A DNA stretch of 64,000 nucleotides from Dermatemys mawii (GCA_007922305.1 ML677351.1:14178749-14242748), one strand, 5' to 3'; positions 34,895-45,190 are shown, counted from the first letter of the stretch. The notes: generated from the sequence alone by a model not told the origin. A program made the numbers and translations.

Positions 34895-35283
34895 AAAACA
34901 ACAGATAACTGATCAACACGAGCAGTATCAGGAGTTGAATCTACCATAAAAGACCAGTATTTCGCCTATTTGACTTCAGTTACAATGAATTCCAAAACCT
35001 TACGTCCTATTAGCTCAATGAATTTATCGCAGATTGTTTTAAACAAATAGGATGGGTGACCTTTCCCTTTGTTTCCATTGTGTTTAATATGCTCACTTAG
35101 AAAAGGGCTAAATTCAGTGATGGCTTCAAGATTACCTAGATAATTTCCATTCTGAGGAGAGATGGTAAATTTCTCCCTTCCTCTAAACGCTAAACCATGT
35201 TCGGTGAGAAACTTACCAACTACCACAACATAGCTTAAAACTTCCTTAAAGTAGGCTGTTTGTGTTAGAAGCAGCCATACCAT
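34895..35283 (-). pseudogene. Relic of a ZMYM1-like hAT transposase (DUF4371 region)
   Basis: The minus-strand frame reads EVLSYVVVVGKFLTEHGLAF, NGNYLGNLEAITEFSPFLSE, KGKGHPSYLFKTICDKFIEL and FIVTEVK, then a TAG near 34964, then continues in the same frame as AKYWSFMVDSTPDTARVDQL. This is the N-terminal half of the catalytic region of hAT-type transposases related to ZMYM1/TTF proteins, with DST around the first catalytic Asp. The stop, and the absence of the rest of the protein on either side, make it a pseudogene fragment. Confidence 0.75.
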
Positions 35284-35299
35284 CCCCCTGTCAATGTGA

Positions 35300-36140
35300 T
35301 TCTTGCCTTGCGAATGGGTTAGCTATGTAACCAGGCTAGCCAAGTAACCATGGCATCATGATCTTCCACACTCTTATCATGAGAATACATCTTCTTTCCT
35401 TTCTTCCAGTTGGAAAAGCCCGGGGCTATAAAGAGGCTAAGAGTGTTAGGCGAGGAAAAGAGTTTTCACATGAAATAGAATATTGTTCCTGTAGATTTAG
35501 AATACATCAAGCTGTGCCTCTGATAATGCGCTCCATTTGGTAATTTTTATTCAACAAGAGAGAGATCTTTTCTGACATTTATACTGCTGCTCAGAAGCTA
35601 TAAATTTGTCATTGTGATTCTGAAGATAGAGCAGAACTTTCTCAATACAATGGGTGTGAAACTCCTCGCTATCAAAGCAGGTCATTGAACTAGATATTGT
35701 TCAACACTAATAGCAATGTTATTCTCTTTGCCTTCTGTACAGTGGTAGGAAAAATGGCTCATCATTTTCTGTATCTCTTTTGTCCTGGATTTCAAGATCG
35801 CTTGCCTTTTCTTCTGCCCTCTCCTGAGAGAATAAGTTCAGATGTATATATCGTCCCTTTGATTATCATTTCTGAGAGAGACTGTCCAGCTTCTTTAGAA
35901 AATGATTCTGAAGTAGTACTAGCAAAGAAATAGTAAGTTAAGGTAATTTGCTTACAGTATTCTCTCTTTCTAACTTAGCTTTCCTCTTCGCTGCTCCACT
36001 TGGGAATTAAAACAATACTAAAGAAGTACTGGGCAGTGCAGCCATTAGCAGCCAGTGATTAGCACTTCCAATTCACACCCCCATTGCTTGAAAGCTTGAA
36101 AAAAATTACTCTAACTGAAAGCTTAAAAACAAAATCAGTG
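35300..36140. other. No recognisable gene
   Basis: Short frames only. This is the outer left flank of the Harbinger pair. Confidence 0.4.
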
Positions 36141-36505
36141 TCAGGCCATGGTTACACTGGCACTTTATAGCACTATAAAGCCCCTACGAGCGCTATAACC
36201 TACTCTCCGTCCACACTGGCAAGGCACTAATAGCGCTATAACCGCGGAGTTATAGCGCTATTATAAATCCACCTCCTCATGGGGAATAAGGGCTGTAGCG
36301 CACCTGCTGTAGCGCTACAGGAAGAATGTGGACACCCACTGCGTATTAATTGGCCTCCAGCCTGTCCCATAATTCCCGTTCGAGCCACTCTGGTCATCAC
36401 TTACAAACTCTTTTGTCCTGTCCTCAGGTGACCACACGTCAGACCCGCCCTTTAAAGTTCCAGGGAAATTTGAAAATCCCCTTCCTGTTTGCTCCAGCCA
36501 AGCAT

Positions 36506-36668
36506 GGCGTGCTCTCAGGGAACCCTTGCAAGTGATCATTCTCATTGATCAGATTGATTGCGTGGCGTGGTCTCAGGGAATCCTTGCAGGTGATCATTCT
36601 CATTGATCTGATTGATTGCGTGGCGTGGTCTCAGGGAATCGTTGCAGGTGATCATTCAGATTGATCAT
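36506..36668 (+). repeat. 58-bp direct repeats, about 2.8 units, upstream of the Myb-like start
   Basis: Units begin at 36506, 36564 and 36622 with ggcgtgNtctcagggaa and contain ttgcaNgtgatcattctcat. The last one runs into the Myb-like ATG at 36670. Their position between the terminal repeat and the gene makes them candidate promoter or protein-binding elements. That role is inference. Confidence 0.85.
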
Positions 36669-36669
36669 C

Positions 36670-37233
36670 ATGACTCCACGTGCCATGCCTCCTCGCAATA
36701 GGCGATCCCCAGCATGGAGCAATAGTGAGGTGCTGGACCTCATCAGCTGCTGGGGGGAAGAGGCTGTTCAGTCTCAGCTGCGGTCTAGCCGCAGGAATTT
36801 TGACACCTATGGGCAGATATCACGGGCCTTGGCAGAAAGAGGCCATGAGCGGGACACTCTGCAGTGCCGTGTTAAGGTAAAGGAGCTTAGGAATGCGTAT
36901 CGCAAAGCCCGCGAGGCAAACGGCCGCTCAGGGGCAGCCCCAGTGACTTGCAGATTTTATAAGGAGCTGCACGCGATACTTGGTGGTGATCCCACGGTCA
37001 CTCCATCGACCACCACGGACACTTCCCAGCCCACCAGTGAAGGGGGGGGGGTGAGGAGGAGGACGAAGAGCAGGAGGATGAAGAAGAGGAGGAGGATGAG
37101 GACGAGGCAGCAGCGATCCAGGGCACGGAGGAGTCCCTGGACGCATGCAGCCAGGAGCTCTTCTCAACCCAGGAGGGCAGCCAGCCACAGCGTCCGGCGG
37201 TTGCAGGGGCCAGCTCAGCAGCGGATTGCGGAG
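36670..37233 (+). CDS. Harbinger Myb-like protein, exon 1 (copy 1)
   Basis: The ATG at 36670 opens a frame with a Myb/SANT-like trihelix DNA-binding domain at about residues 12-100: PAWSNSEVLDLISCWGEE, NFDTYGQISRALAERGHE, then QCRVKVKELRNAYRKARE and CRFYKELHAILG. In PIF/Harbinger elements this protein binds DNA and helps the transposase act. After residue 120 a run of ten G (37042-37051) pushes the frame into a basic sequence. One base fewer would instead read an acidic Glu/Asp tract leading to SQELFSTQEG and the donor gaggtaaag at 37234. Both copies have the same ten-G run, so either the family shares this frameshift or the homopolymer length is misread. The exon would join exon 2 (38157) in the acidic-tract frame. 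Confidence 0.8.
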
Positions 37234-37440
37234 GTAAAGCTGCTTTTCTATGGGGAAGGCTGGCAGCTTGGGGTGGAAAGGGATGAGGGGGGCATTCCAC
37301 CTGGTGCTCTGTTCAAGCCAGGAGGAGGGCAGGGGGGCATGCAGCCAGGAGCTCTCCTCTAAAGCCAGGAGGAGGGCGGACAGCCACAGCGTCCGGCAGT
37401 TGCAGGGGCCAGCTCAGCAGTGCATTGCGGCGGTAAAGCT
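37143..37440 (+). repeat. Tandem duplication of the exon-1 end and splice donor
   Basis: gcatgcagccaggagctc at 37143 recurs at 37337, and cacagcgtccggcNgttgca with the following gcNgtaaagctgcttttcta recurs about 199 bp later. The second unit has its own gtaaag donor at 37433, so alternative splicing is possible. The same duplication is in copy 2. Confidence 0.8.
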
Positions 37441-37497
37441 GCTTTTCTATGGGGAAGGCAGGCAGCTTGGGGTGGAAGGGGATGCTTGCATGCTTGC

Positions 37498-37800
37498 CTA
37501 CATGTGGAACAGAGCATTGATGTAGTCTATCACCTCGCGGTAGTCATCATCAGTAATCTCTTCAAAGGTCTCAATAAGAGCACTTGCAATGCGCCTGCGC
37601 AGGTTTCCCGGGAGAGCCAGCGTGGTCCCCGTCCCGGTCCCGGTCACTAGTCCCCGCCACTGTGCTACAATGGGTGGGGGGAGCATTGCTGCACATAGGC
37701 ACGCTGCATATGGCCCTGGGCGGAAGCCGCATCTTAATAAAATCCCTTCCCTTTGCTCCTCAGTGACTCGAAGCAACGAGATATCTTCCAGGACAAACAC
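37498..37800 (-). CDS. Third open frame inside the Myb intron (copy 1), unknown function
   Basis: A 100-codon minus-strand frame runs from just after an AG (37801-37802, context ttctccgtag) to a TAG at 37498. It has no ATG at its start, so it looks like a terminal exon. It has the composition of a real protein: VLEDISLLRVTEEQREGILL, CGFRPGPYAAC, then a C-terminal ALIETFEEITDDDYREVIDY helix-rich acidic end. I do not recognise it. PIF/Harbinger elements normally encode only a transposase and a Myb-like protein, and the frame has the same strand as the transposase but lies downstream of its stop. It could be a captured host exon or an accessory ORF, or a chance frame. The near-identity of the two copies gives no information on selection. 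Confidence 0.4.
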   Translation of the reverse strand: MFVLEDISLLRVTEEQREGILLRCGFRPGPYAACLCAAMLPPPIVAQWRGLVTGTGTGTTLALPGNLRRRIASALIETFEEITDDDYREVIDYINALFHM

Positions 37801-38156
37801 CTACGGAGAATGTTGGAACAGTGTTCAGAGTAGGGCTCCTGCCACTTCCCGGCACTCCACACACCCCCCCATCCCCGCCACAGCTTTTCAGGGCAGGGAA
37901 GAAATCCTTCCCCCTGCCTGCTGCTCACACTGTGGCTCCTGCAACGTACCGGCACTCCCCACCCCCTCCCCCGCCACAGCTTCTCAGGGCAGGGAAAAAA
38001 TCATTTCCCTTGCCTCTGGAGTCCACTCACCATGGCAGGGGCTCCGTTGCTGTATCTGTGCTGTCTGCGGGACAGGCAAACGGGGAATGCGGGGGAATGA
38101 TAGGCATGTCTGCTCTTTACAAGGGAACCACTGTGAAATGTATCTTTTTATTTTAG

Positions 38157-38725
38157 AAGGGTCGTCCTTCACCCCTTCGCCATCGCTCTTATCAACAGCT
38201 GAGAGGCTCAGGCGACTGAGGAAGCGGCCACGAAGGAGCAAAGAGGATCTTGTACAGCAAGTAATGCAACAGGCTGTAACGGAGAATCGAGTTGCACAGA
38301 GGTGGAGGGAGAATGAGAGCAAGTTGAGGGAGAAGGCGCGGAAGGAGAACGCGATTCACCGCCGGAAAAGCACCGACAAGCTGCTCTCATTACTGCAGCT
38401 TCAATTGCAGACTATGCAGCGGCTTGTCACCCTTCAGGAGGAGAAGCTCCGCACCCACCACCCCAATTATCGTTTGCCCCAACTCCCTTCCCCTTCCTTG
38501 CCTCTGTACCCTCCAGGCCAGTATCATCAGCCAAATGGTTATCACCATCCACAGCTGCCTCCAACCCCTCTGTCTTCACCGGACAACCCCCAGACCCCAG
38601 ACCATTATCCACTGCAGTCTACCCCTAATAACATGCCTTACTGGCCACCGCAAATGGGGTTCGGGGGACATGGCCACTGTGAGGGCACTGGAGACTCAGA
38701 GACCCGGACATACTCTGATCTCTGA
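38157..38725 (+). CDS. Harbinger Myb-like protein, exon 2 (copy 1)
   Basis: Acceptor tttttattttag at 38145-38156, then a 569-nt exon to a TGA at 38723-38725. It encodes a basic segment (LRRLRKRPRRSKEDLVQQVM), a charged coiled coil (VTENRVAQRWRENESKLREK, LSLLQLQLQTMQRLVTLQEE) and a Pro/Tyr/His-rich tail. It probably mediates multimerisation or contact with the transposase and nuclear import. The phase (G|AA) fits the exon-1 donor. The sequence upstream of the acceptor is also open but is intron. Whether a correct spliced frame exists depends on the ten-G run in exon 1. Confidence 0.75.
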
Positions 38726-38814
38726 CTGACCCCACAACACCCCCATTGCACCTCCCCTGCCTTCCCCCTCACATGCATCACAATATTTTCTTTCAGCAAC
38801 CGAAGTACCTGTTC

Positions 38815-38855
38815 AATAAATGAATTGTCTTCTTAATAAATGGGTTTTTTTTATT
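38815..38855. terminator. Convergent poly-A signals of Myb-like and transposase genes (copy 1)
   Basis: AATAAA at 38815 and 38835 on the plus strand serves the Myb-like gene. TTTATT at 38850-38855 gives AATAAA on the minus strand for the transposase, about 100 bp past its stop. The two transcripts converge here. Confidence 0.6.
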
Positions 38856-38950
38856 AAGTGTACATACATTATTACAGGCTACAGAAAAGCAAATGCCTGT
38901 TCCTGTTAAAAGAATGCTCCCTCCCTCCCTCCCTCCATCTGCACCTCACT

Positions 38951-40192
38951 TCAGAACTGGCTTTCAGCCTCAAAATGCTCCCTCAAGGCTTCCCTGATCC
39001 TAACAGCCTCGCGCTGGTCCCCTCCATGAACCCTGCTCTCTGGCTGGGCGTATGTGGCCTCCAGGCGTTGAACCTCAGAGGACCATGCCTGAGTGAAGCC
39101 TTCGCCCTTCCGCTCACAAAGATTATGTAGGGCACAGCATGCGGAAATAACCACGGAGATACTACCCTCGGCCAAATCTAGCCTCCCATAAAGACAACGC
39201 CAGCGCGCCTTCAGACGCCCAAAAGCACACTCCACAGTCATTCGACAACGGCTAAGCCTGTAGTTGAACCTTTCCTGACTGCTGTCCAGGCTCCCTGTGT
39301 ACGGTTTCATGAGCCAGGGCATTAAAGGGTAAGCAGGGTCACCAAGAATCACTATGGGCATTTCCACTTCCCCCACGGGGATCCTCTGGTCTGGGAAAAA
39401 AGTCCCGGCTTGCAGCTTCATGAACAGGCCGGTGTTGCGGAAGATGCGTGCGTCATGCACCTTTCCAGACCAGCCAGCGTTAATGTCAGTAAAACGCCCA
39501 CGGTGATCCACAAGCGCCTGGAGAACCATGGAGAAGTACCCCTTTCGGTTAACGTACTCCTCAGCTAGGTGGGCGGGCGCGAGAATGGGTATATGGGTCC
39601 CATCTATCGCCCCACCACAGTTAGGGAAACCCATTTCTTCAAAGCCAGCCACAATGTCATGCACGTTATCCAGAGTCACGATTTTTCGTAGCAGGATGCG
39701 ATTGATGGCCCTGCACACTTGCATCAGCACAACTCCAGCGGTCGACTTTCCAACCCCAAACTGGTTGGCCACCGATCGGTAGCTGTCTGGGGTAGCCAGC
39801 TTCCAGATCGCGATAGCCACCCGCTTCTCCACCGGGAGGGCAGCTCTCAGTCTGGTGTCCTTGCGCTGCAGGGCAGGGGCGAGTTCAGCACACAGTCCCA
39901 TGAAAGTGGCTTTTCTCATTCGAAAGTTTTGCAGCCACTGCTCGTCGTCCCAGACTTGCATGACGATGCGATCCCACCACTCTGTGCTCGTTTCCCGTGC
40001 CCAGAAGCGGCGTTCAACAGCCGTGAGCATGTCCGTTAATGAGACAAGCAGCTTTGTGTCGAATGCATTCACCGCTTCGATCTCGTCTTCAGAATCATCA
40101 CTGTCATCCTGCATGTCAAGGAATAACTCCACTGCACACAGAGATGTGCTGGCGACAGTCGTCAGCATGTCCCTCAGCAGTTCTGGATTCAT
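38951..40192 (-). CDS. Harbinger DDE transposase (copy 1)
   Basis: From the first ATG (40192-40190) the frame is intact for 413 codons. It stays open 26 codons further upstream to a GTG, so an upstream exon cannot be excluded. Landmarks numbered from this ATG: an acidic N-terminus (about 26-40), a helix-turn-helix-like SYRSVANQFGVGKSTAGVV at 137-155, GAIDGTHIPI with Asp 197, GWSGKVHDARIF at 240-251, ILGDPAYPLMPWLMKPY with Asp 285, and MTVECAFGRLKARWR with Glu 321, followed by CALHNLC. These are the DDE triad and signature motifs of the HARBI1/PIF family, which cuts and reinserts the element with a 3-bp duplication. No stop or frameshift is seen, so the protein could be active. Confidence 0.92.
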   Translation of the reverse strand: MNPELLRDMLTTVASTSLCAVELFLDMQDDSDDSEDEIEAVNAFDTKLLVSLTDMLTAVERRFWARETSTEWWDRIVMQVWDDEQWLQNFRMRKATFMGLCAELAPALQRKDTRLRAALPVEKRVAIAIWKLATPDSYRSVANQFGVGKSTAGVVLMQVCRAINRILLRKIVTLDNVHDIVAGFEEMGFPNCGGAIDGTHIPILAPAHLAEEYVNRKGYFSMVLQALVDHRGRFTDINAGWSGKVHDARIFRNTGLFMKLQAGTFFPDQRIPVGEVEMPIVILGDPAYPLMPWLMKPYTGSLDSSQERFNYRLSRCRMTVECAFGRLKARWRCLYGRLDLAEGSISVVISACCALHNLCERKGEGFTQAWSSEVQRLEATYAQPESRVHGGDQREAVRIREALREHFEAESQF

Positions 40193-40561
40193 TGCAGCAC
40201 TCGACAATGGAAGACGGAGCGTGCCTTGCTGAAACCCTTGAAAGATGGCGCCGGAGGTGGAAGGAAACACAGGGATTGCTGGGATATGCCAAAAAGCATC
40301 ATGGGTAGTTCAAACAGGATATAGAATGCCCCGCAAGTGACGCCCCCCCACCACAAGCCATTGCGCCAGATCAGGAAGAGGTGTACTGTGGGATACCTGC
40401 CCTAATGCGCTGCTCTTAATGCCGTATTAACTGCCGCAAATGTGTCCGTGCTATAGCGCTGGAGCAGCTCAGTGTGGACATACAATAGCGCTATTATTAT
40501 TGCTGTATAAGGTGAGCGCTATAAGCAATAGCGCTATAATTTTGTAAGTGTAACCATACCC

Positions 40562-42429
40562 TAAGTCATCTGTGGAGCACTCAGCTGCAATGCAGCACAA
40601 GGTGCATGAAGGACTAAAGCACACTGCTGCTTCCAACAAAATAAGCACAGCAGAGGAACTGCTGAAGAGACCAGGGGAAAGAGACAAAGACCTACAATTG
40701 CCCCTAGTTTAAAATATTCCAAGCGGATTCATTCTAGCAGCAGAAACAGGCGAATGAACTGCAAACATGTACTCAGCAAGAGGAGAACCAGGTAAAAGTG
40801 AAAGGTTAGGTCATCTTCTTTGTTTCTCATTCCATCTTCCCCCACATCCCAACCCAGCCCAATCCCGTTCTGCTTTCATAAATCACCTAAAAAATGACAA
40901 TTATCTTACCCATGATGCTTAGTAAGTTTTGAAAGCACAGTGAAGAGAGCTGCTTCCCCTACCCAAATCATGAGTTTGGGCGAGTCCTATGCTGTTGCTG
41001 AGAATCAGGCTCCCCTGTTCTTCTTGTAAGCAAGGAACACTCAATCAGAAAAACCAAGCTGCTCAAGGGAGGGGGACCAGAGAAATCCCCAAATGACTGT
41101 GGCTTCCTTTTCACCTTTGGAATGCTCAGAGAAAGCCCAAAGCGGATTATCCCAGAGCTACAGCCTTAGGGGCCTTCCCAAACAGCTCCGTGTGGCCACG
41201 CCCAGACTCCACCCCGAGGCCCCCTCCTGCTTGCCGCTTCCCCCTGGGCCCCAGCCCAGGCAGGCTGCTCCTTTTCTAGGAAGTGTGCTGGGGCGGGTGG
41301 CCTGCGGCTGGGACTTGGGGTGGCTGAGGTTTCCCAGTGCTCGGGTGCCCCTGGGCACTGGGGCTGCGGATCCAAGGATGAGGATGCTGGGGCTTCCTGC
41401 CTTGTGCTCAGGGGAGCTGGGGGCACGGGGGCTGTGGTAGCCAGTGCTCTGGGGCTGGTGGGAAGGGGGGCTGGTGGCCTCAGGTGGGAGCCTCTGGCTT
41501 TGGCAGGAGAAGCGGGGCAGGAGGGCCGGGAGCTCAGGCAGAAGGGGAGGGCCAGGTTGGGGGCATATACCTAACTGCTTCTTTGTTACACACTCCCTAA
41601 AGGGAGTCTCTCTTTTTGCTGGAATCTCAGTGTATCATGCTCTGTAATGTTTCCCTCACTCTGCCCCCCATCCCACCCCCACTACCAACAGGTACTTCAT
41701 CTCTGTTTCCTAGGATGGTTCTCCTGCTCCAGACTTTGCTGCTTGCAGGCCCTTTAGCTTGGGAGTGGCTTGGGACAGGCACAATTCAGAACCTGCATTT
41801 TTACAAGCAGCTAAGGAGGCATAGCAGTAGCTTTGTCATGAGTTAGGTTAGGATACACATTTCCATCCCTGATGGTAGGGAGAAGCTCCTGTCTCTCTCC
41901 TGGCTGATCATGCAGACAGAGAATTTGAATTAGCAATTTCTCTGCATTGTGTATGAGCTTCCAGCCTCATTTTAAATCCATAGCACATTTTTAGACCCCT
42001 CTCCCCAGCCCAACGAGGTATTTAAATACTTTACTCTAAGGATTAAGAATCCAAATGAACGATGAAGTAAGGGCTGCTGGGAAAGGTCTCATACCTGTGA
42101 ACATTATCCTCTCCGAGTTGCTACAAGAGGGTTCCAGCTGACTGGCATCCACACTGCCCCCCAGACTTGCTCAGTTTCATACCTTTGGCCTCAAAGCAAG
42201 AATTGGCTCACCTTATTGCACAAACAATACGTTTTTTATGTCCTAACCACACAATACTGAATTAAAGGGGGGCTGAGGGGACTGCGTCTCTCAAGTCTCT
42301 GCTTTTCTGGGAGGCCTCCAATCCATCACGTAGACTATATACAAGGGAGGTTTTATTGTATGTATGCTAAAGCTAAAAAGAAAAGAAAAACAACTAAAAA
42401 CATAAATGTCCCTTGCCTTGCCTTGCTGA
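40562..42429. other. 1868-bp spacer between the inverted Harbinger copies
   Basis: No convincing gene. A GC-rich block with short chance frames lies at 41160-41575. Its end triplets (TAA at the left, TGA at the right) pair with the far outer flanks TTA (46848-46850) and TCA (36141-36143) rather than with the near ones, suggesting that this segment has been flipped. Confidence 0.6.
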
Positions 42430-42798
42430 GGGTATGGTTACACTTACAAAATTATAGCGCTATTGCTTATAGCGCTCACCTTATACAGCAATAATAATAG
42501 CGCTATTGTATGTCCACACTGAGCTGCTCCAGCGCTATAGCATGGCCACATTTGCGGCAGTTAATACGGCATTAAGAGCAGCGCATTAGGGCAGGTATCC
42601 CACAGTACACCTCTTCCTGATCTGGCGCAATGGCTTGTGGTGGGGGGGCGTCACTTGCGGGGCATTCTATATCCTGTTTGAACTACCCATGATGCTTTTT
42701 GGCATATCCCAGCAATCCCTGTGTTTCCTTCCACCTCCGGCGCCATCTTTCAAGGGTTTCAGCAAGGCACGCTCCGTCTTCCATTGTCGAGTGCTGCA

Positions 42799-44040
42799 AT
42801 GAATCCAGAACTGCTGAGGGACATGCTGACGACTGTCGCCAGCACATCTCTGTGTGCAGTGGAGTTATTCCTTGACATGCAGGATGACAGTGATGATTCT
42901 GAAGACGAGATCGAAGCGGTGAATGCATTCGACACAAAGCTGCTTGTCTCATTAACGGACATGCTCACGGCTGTTGAACGCCGCTTCTGGGCACGGGAAA
43001 CGAGCACAGAGTGGTGGGATCGCATCGTCATGCAAGTCTGGGACGACGAGCAGTGGCTGCAAAACTTTCGAATGAGAAAAGCCACTTTCATGGGACTGTG
43101 TGCTGAACTCGCCCCTGCCCTGCAGCGCAAGGACACCAGACTGAGAGCTGCCCTCCCGGTGGAGAAGCGGGTGGCTATCGCGATCTGGAAGCTGGCTACC
43201 CCAGACAGCTACCGATCGGTGGCCAACCAGTTTGGGGTTGGAAAGTCGACCGCTGGAGTTGTGCTGATGCAAGTGTGCAGGGCCATCAATCGCATCCTGC
43301 TACGAAAAATCGTGACTCTGGATAACGTGCATGACATTGTGGCTGGCTTTGAAGAAATGGGTTTCCCTAACTGTGGTGGGGCGATAGATGGGACCCATAT
43401 ACCCATTCTCGCGCCCGCCCACCTAGCTGAGGAGTACGTTAACCGAAAGGGGTACTTCTCCATGGTTCTCCAGGCGCTTGTGGATCACCGTGGGCGTTTT
43501 ACTGACATTAACGCTGGCTGGTCTGGAAAGGTGCATGACGCACGCATCTTCCGCAACACCGGCCTGTTCATGAAGCTGCAAGCCGGGACTTTTTTCCCAG
43601 ACCAGAGGATCCCCGTGGGGGAAGTGGAAATGCCCATAGTGATTCTTGGTGACCCTGCTTACCCTTTAATGCCCTGGCTCATGAAACCGTACACAGGGAG
43701 CCTGGACAGCAGTCAGGAAAGGTTCAACTACAGGCTTAGCCGTTGTCGAATGACTGTGGAGTGTGCTTTTGGGCGTCTGAAGGCGCGCTGGCGTTGTCTT
43801 TATGGGAGGCTAGATTTGGCCGAGGGTAGTATCTCCGTGGTTATTTCCGCATGCTGTGCCCTACATAATCTTTGTGAGCGGAAGGGCGAAGGCTTCACTC
43901 AGGCATGGTCCTCTGAGGTTCAACGCCTGGAGGCCACATACGCCCAGCCAGAGAGCAGGGTTCATGGAGGGGACCAGCGCGAGGCTGTTAGGATCAGGGA
44001 AGCCTTGAGGGAGCATTTTGAGGCTGAAAGCCAGTTCTGA
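42799..44040 (+). CDS. Harbinger DDE transposase (copy 2)
   Basis: Identical in sequence to the copy-1 transposase: 413 codons from the ATG at 42799, intact, with DGTHI Asp 197, GDPAYPL Asp 285 and VECAFG Glu 321. An upstream in-frame GTG at 42721 extends the open frame by 26 codons. Two identical intact transposase genes next to each other mean that at least one source of enzyme may be present for the two elements and related MITEs. Confidence 0.92.
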   Translation: MNPELLRDMLTTVASTSLCAVELFLDMQDDSDDSEDEIEAVNAFDTKLLVSLTDMLTAVERRFWARETSTEWWDRIVMQVWDDEQWLQNFRMRKATFMGLCAELAPALQRKDTRLRAALPVEKRVAIAIWKLATPDSYRSVANQFGVGKSTAGVVLMQVCRAINRILLRKIVTLDNVHDIVAGFEEMGFPNCGGAIDGTHIPILAPAHLAEEYVNRKGYFSMVLQALVDHRGRFTDINAGWSGKVHDARIFRNTGLFMKLQAGTFFPDQRIPVGEVEMPIVILGDPAYPLMPWLMKPYTGSLDSSQERFNYRLSRCRMTVECAFGRLKARWRCLYGRLDLAEGSISVVISACCALHNLCERKGEGFTQAWSSEVQRLEATYAQPESRVHGGDQREAVRIREALREHFEAESQF

Positions 44041-44135
44041 AGTGAGGTGCAGATGGAGGGAGGGAGGGAGGGAGCATTCTTTTAACAGGAACAGGCATTT
44101 GCTTTTCTGTAGCCTGTAATAATGTATGTACACTT

Positions 44136-44176
44136 AATAAAAAAAACCCATTTATTAAGAAGACAATTCATTTATT
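44136..44176. terminator. Convergent poly-A signals (copy 2)
   Basis: Mirror image of 38815-38855: AATAAA for the transposase on the plus strand at about 44136, and TTTATT pairs for the Myb-like gene at about 44151 and 44171. Confidence 0.6.
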
Positions 44177-44265
44177 GAACAGGTACTTCGGTTGCTGAAA
44201 GAAAATATTGTGATGCATGTGAGGGGGAAGGCAGGGGAGGTGCAATGGGGGTGTTGTGGGGTCAG

Positions 44266-44834
44266 TCAGAGATCAGAGTATGTCCGGGTCTCTGAGTCTC
44301 CAGTGCCCTCACAGTGGCCATGTCCCCCGAACCCCATTTGCGGTGGCCAGTAAGGCATGTTATTAGGGGTAGACTGCAGTGGATAATGGTCTGGGGTCTG
44401 GGGGTTGTCCGGTGAAGACAGAGGGGTTGGAGGCAGCTGTGGATGGTGATAACCATTTGGCTGATGATACTGGCCTGGAGGGTACAGAGGCAAGGAAGGG
44501 GAAGGGAGTTGGGGCAAACGATAATTGGGGTGGTGGGTGCGGAGCTTCTCCTCCTGAAGGGTGACAAGCCGCTGCATAGTCTGCAATTGAAGCTGCAGTA
44601 ATGAGAGCAGCTTGTCGGTGCTTTTCCGGCGGTGAATCGCGTTCTCCTTCCGCGCCTTCTCCCTCAACTTGCTCTCATTCTCCCTCCACCTCTGTGCAAC
44701 TCGATTCTCCGTTACAGCCTGTTGCATTACTTGCTGTACAAGATCCTCTTTGCTCCTTCGTGGCCGCTTCCTCAGTCGCCTGAGCCTCTCAGCTGTTGAT
44801 AAGAGCGATGGCGAAGGGGTGAAGGACGACCCTT
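44266..44834 (-). CDS. Harbinger Myb-like protein, exon 2 (copy 2)
   Basis: Same as 38157-38725 on the other strand: acceptor, basic patch, coiled coil, Pro/His-rich tail and TGA. No difference from copy 1 was noticed. Confidence 0.75.
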
Positions 44835-45190
44835 CTAAAATAAAAAGATACATTTCACAGTGGTTCCCTTGTAAAGAGCAGACATGCCTATCATTCCCCC
44901 GCATTCCCCGTTTGCCTGTCCCGCAGACAGCACAGATACAGCAACGGAGCCCCTGCCATGGTGAGTGGACTCCAGAGGCAAGGGAAATGATTTTTTCCCT
45001 GCCCTGAGAAGCTGTGGCGGGGGAGGGGGTGGGGAGTGCCGGTACGTTGCAGGAGCCACAGTGTGAGCAGCAGGCAGGGGGAAGGATTTCTTCCCTGCCC
45101 TGAAAAGCTGTGGCGGGGATGGGGGGGTGTGTGGAGTGCCGGGAAGTGGCAGGAGCCCTACTCTGAACACTGTTCCAACATTCTCCGTAG

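Larger units (their letters stand above)
36144..40561 (+). mobile_element. PIF/Harbinger transposon, copy 1 (4418 bp)
   Basis: Left end GGCCATGGTTACACT and right end AGTGTAACCATACCC form a 15-bp inverted repeat with two mismatches. The subterminal regions are packed with the palindrome AGCGCT (tatagcgctata variants). It carries a Myb-like gene (two exons, plus strand) and a DDE transposase (minus strand) converging on a shared poly-A region at 38.8 kb. Immediate flanks are TCA (36141-36143) and TAA (40562-40564), which do not match each other. By eye it differs from copy 2 at only three positions (36403, 40445, 40448), with no indel. Confidence 0.93.

Noticed and set aside
37589..38156. Long open frame in front of Myb exon 2
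   Set aside because: It contains no recognisable domain, has a duplicated C-rich composition and ends at a clear splice acceptor. Read as intron.
38951..40270. Taking the transposase from the upstream GTG and the Myb-like protein from TTG at 36661
   Set aside because: These are not ATG codons. The first in-frame ATGs (40192 and 36670) fit eukaryotic initiation better.
41093..41647. Several overlapping frames in the Harbinger spacer
   Set aside because: Present on both strands in GC-rich DNA with biased composition. No conserved motif or splice sites.
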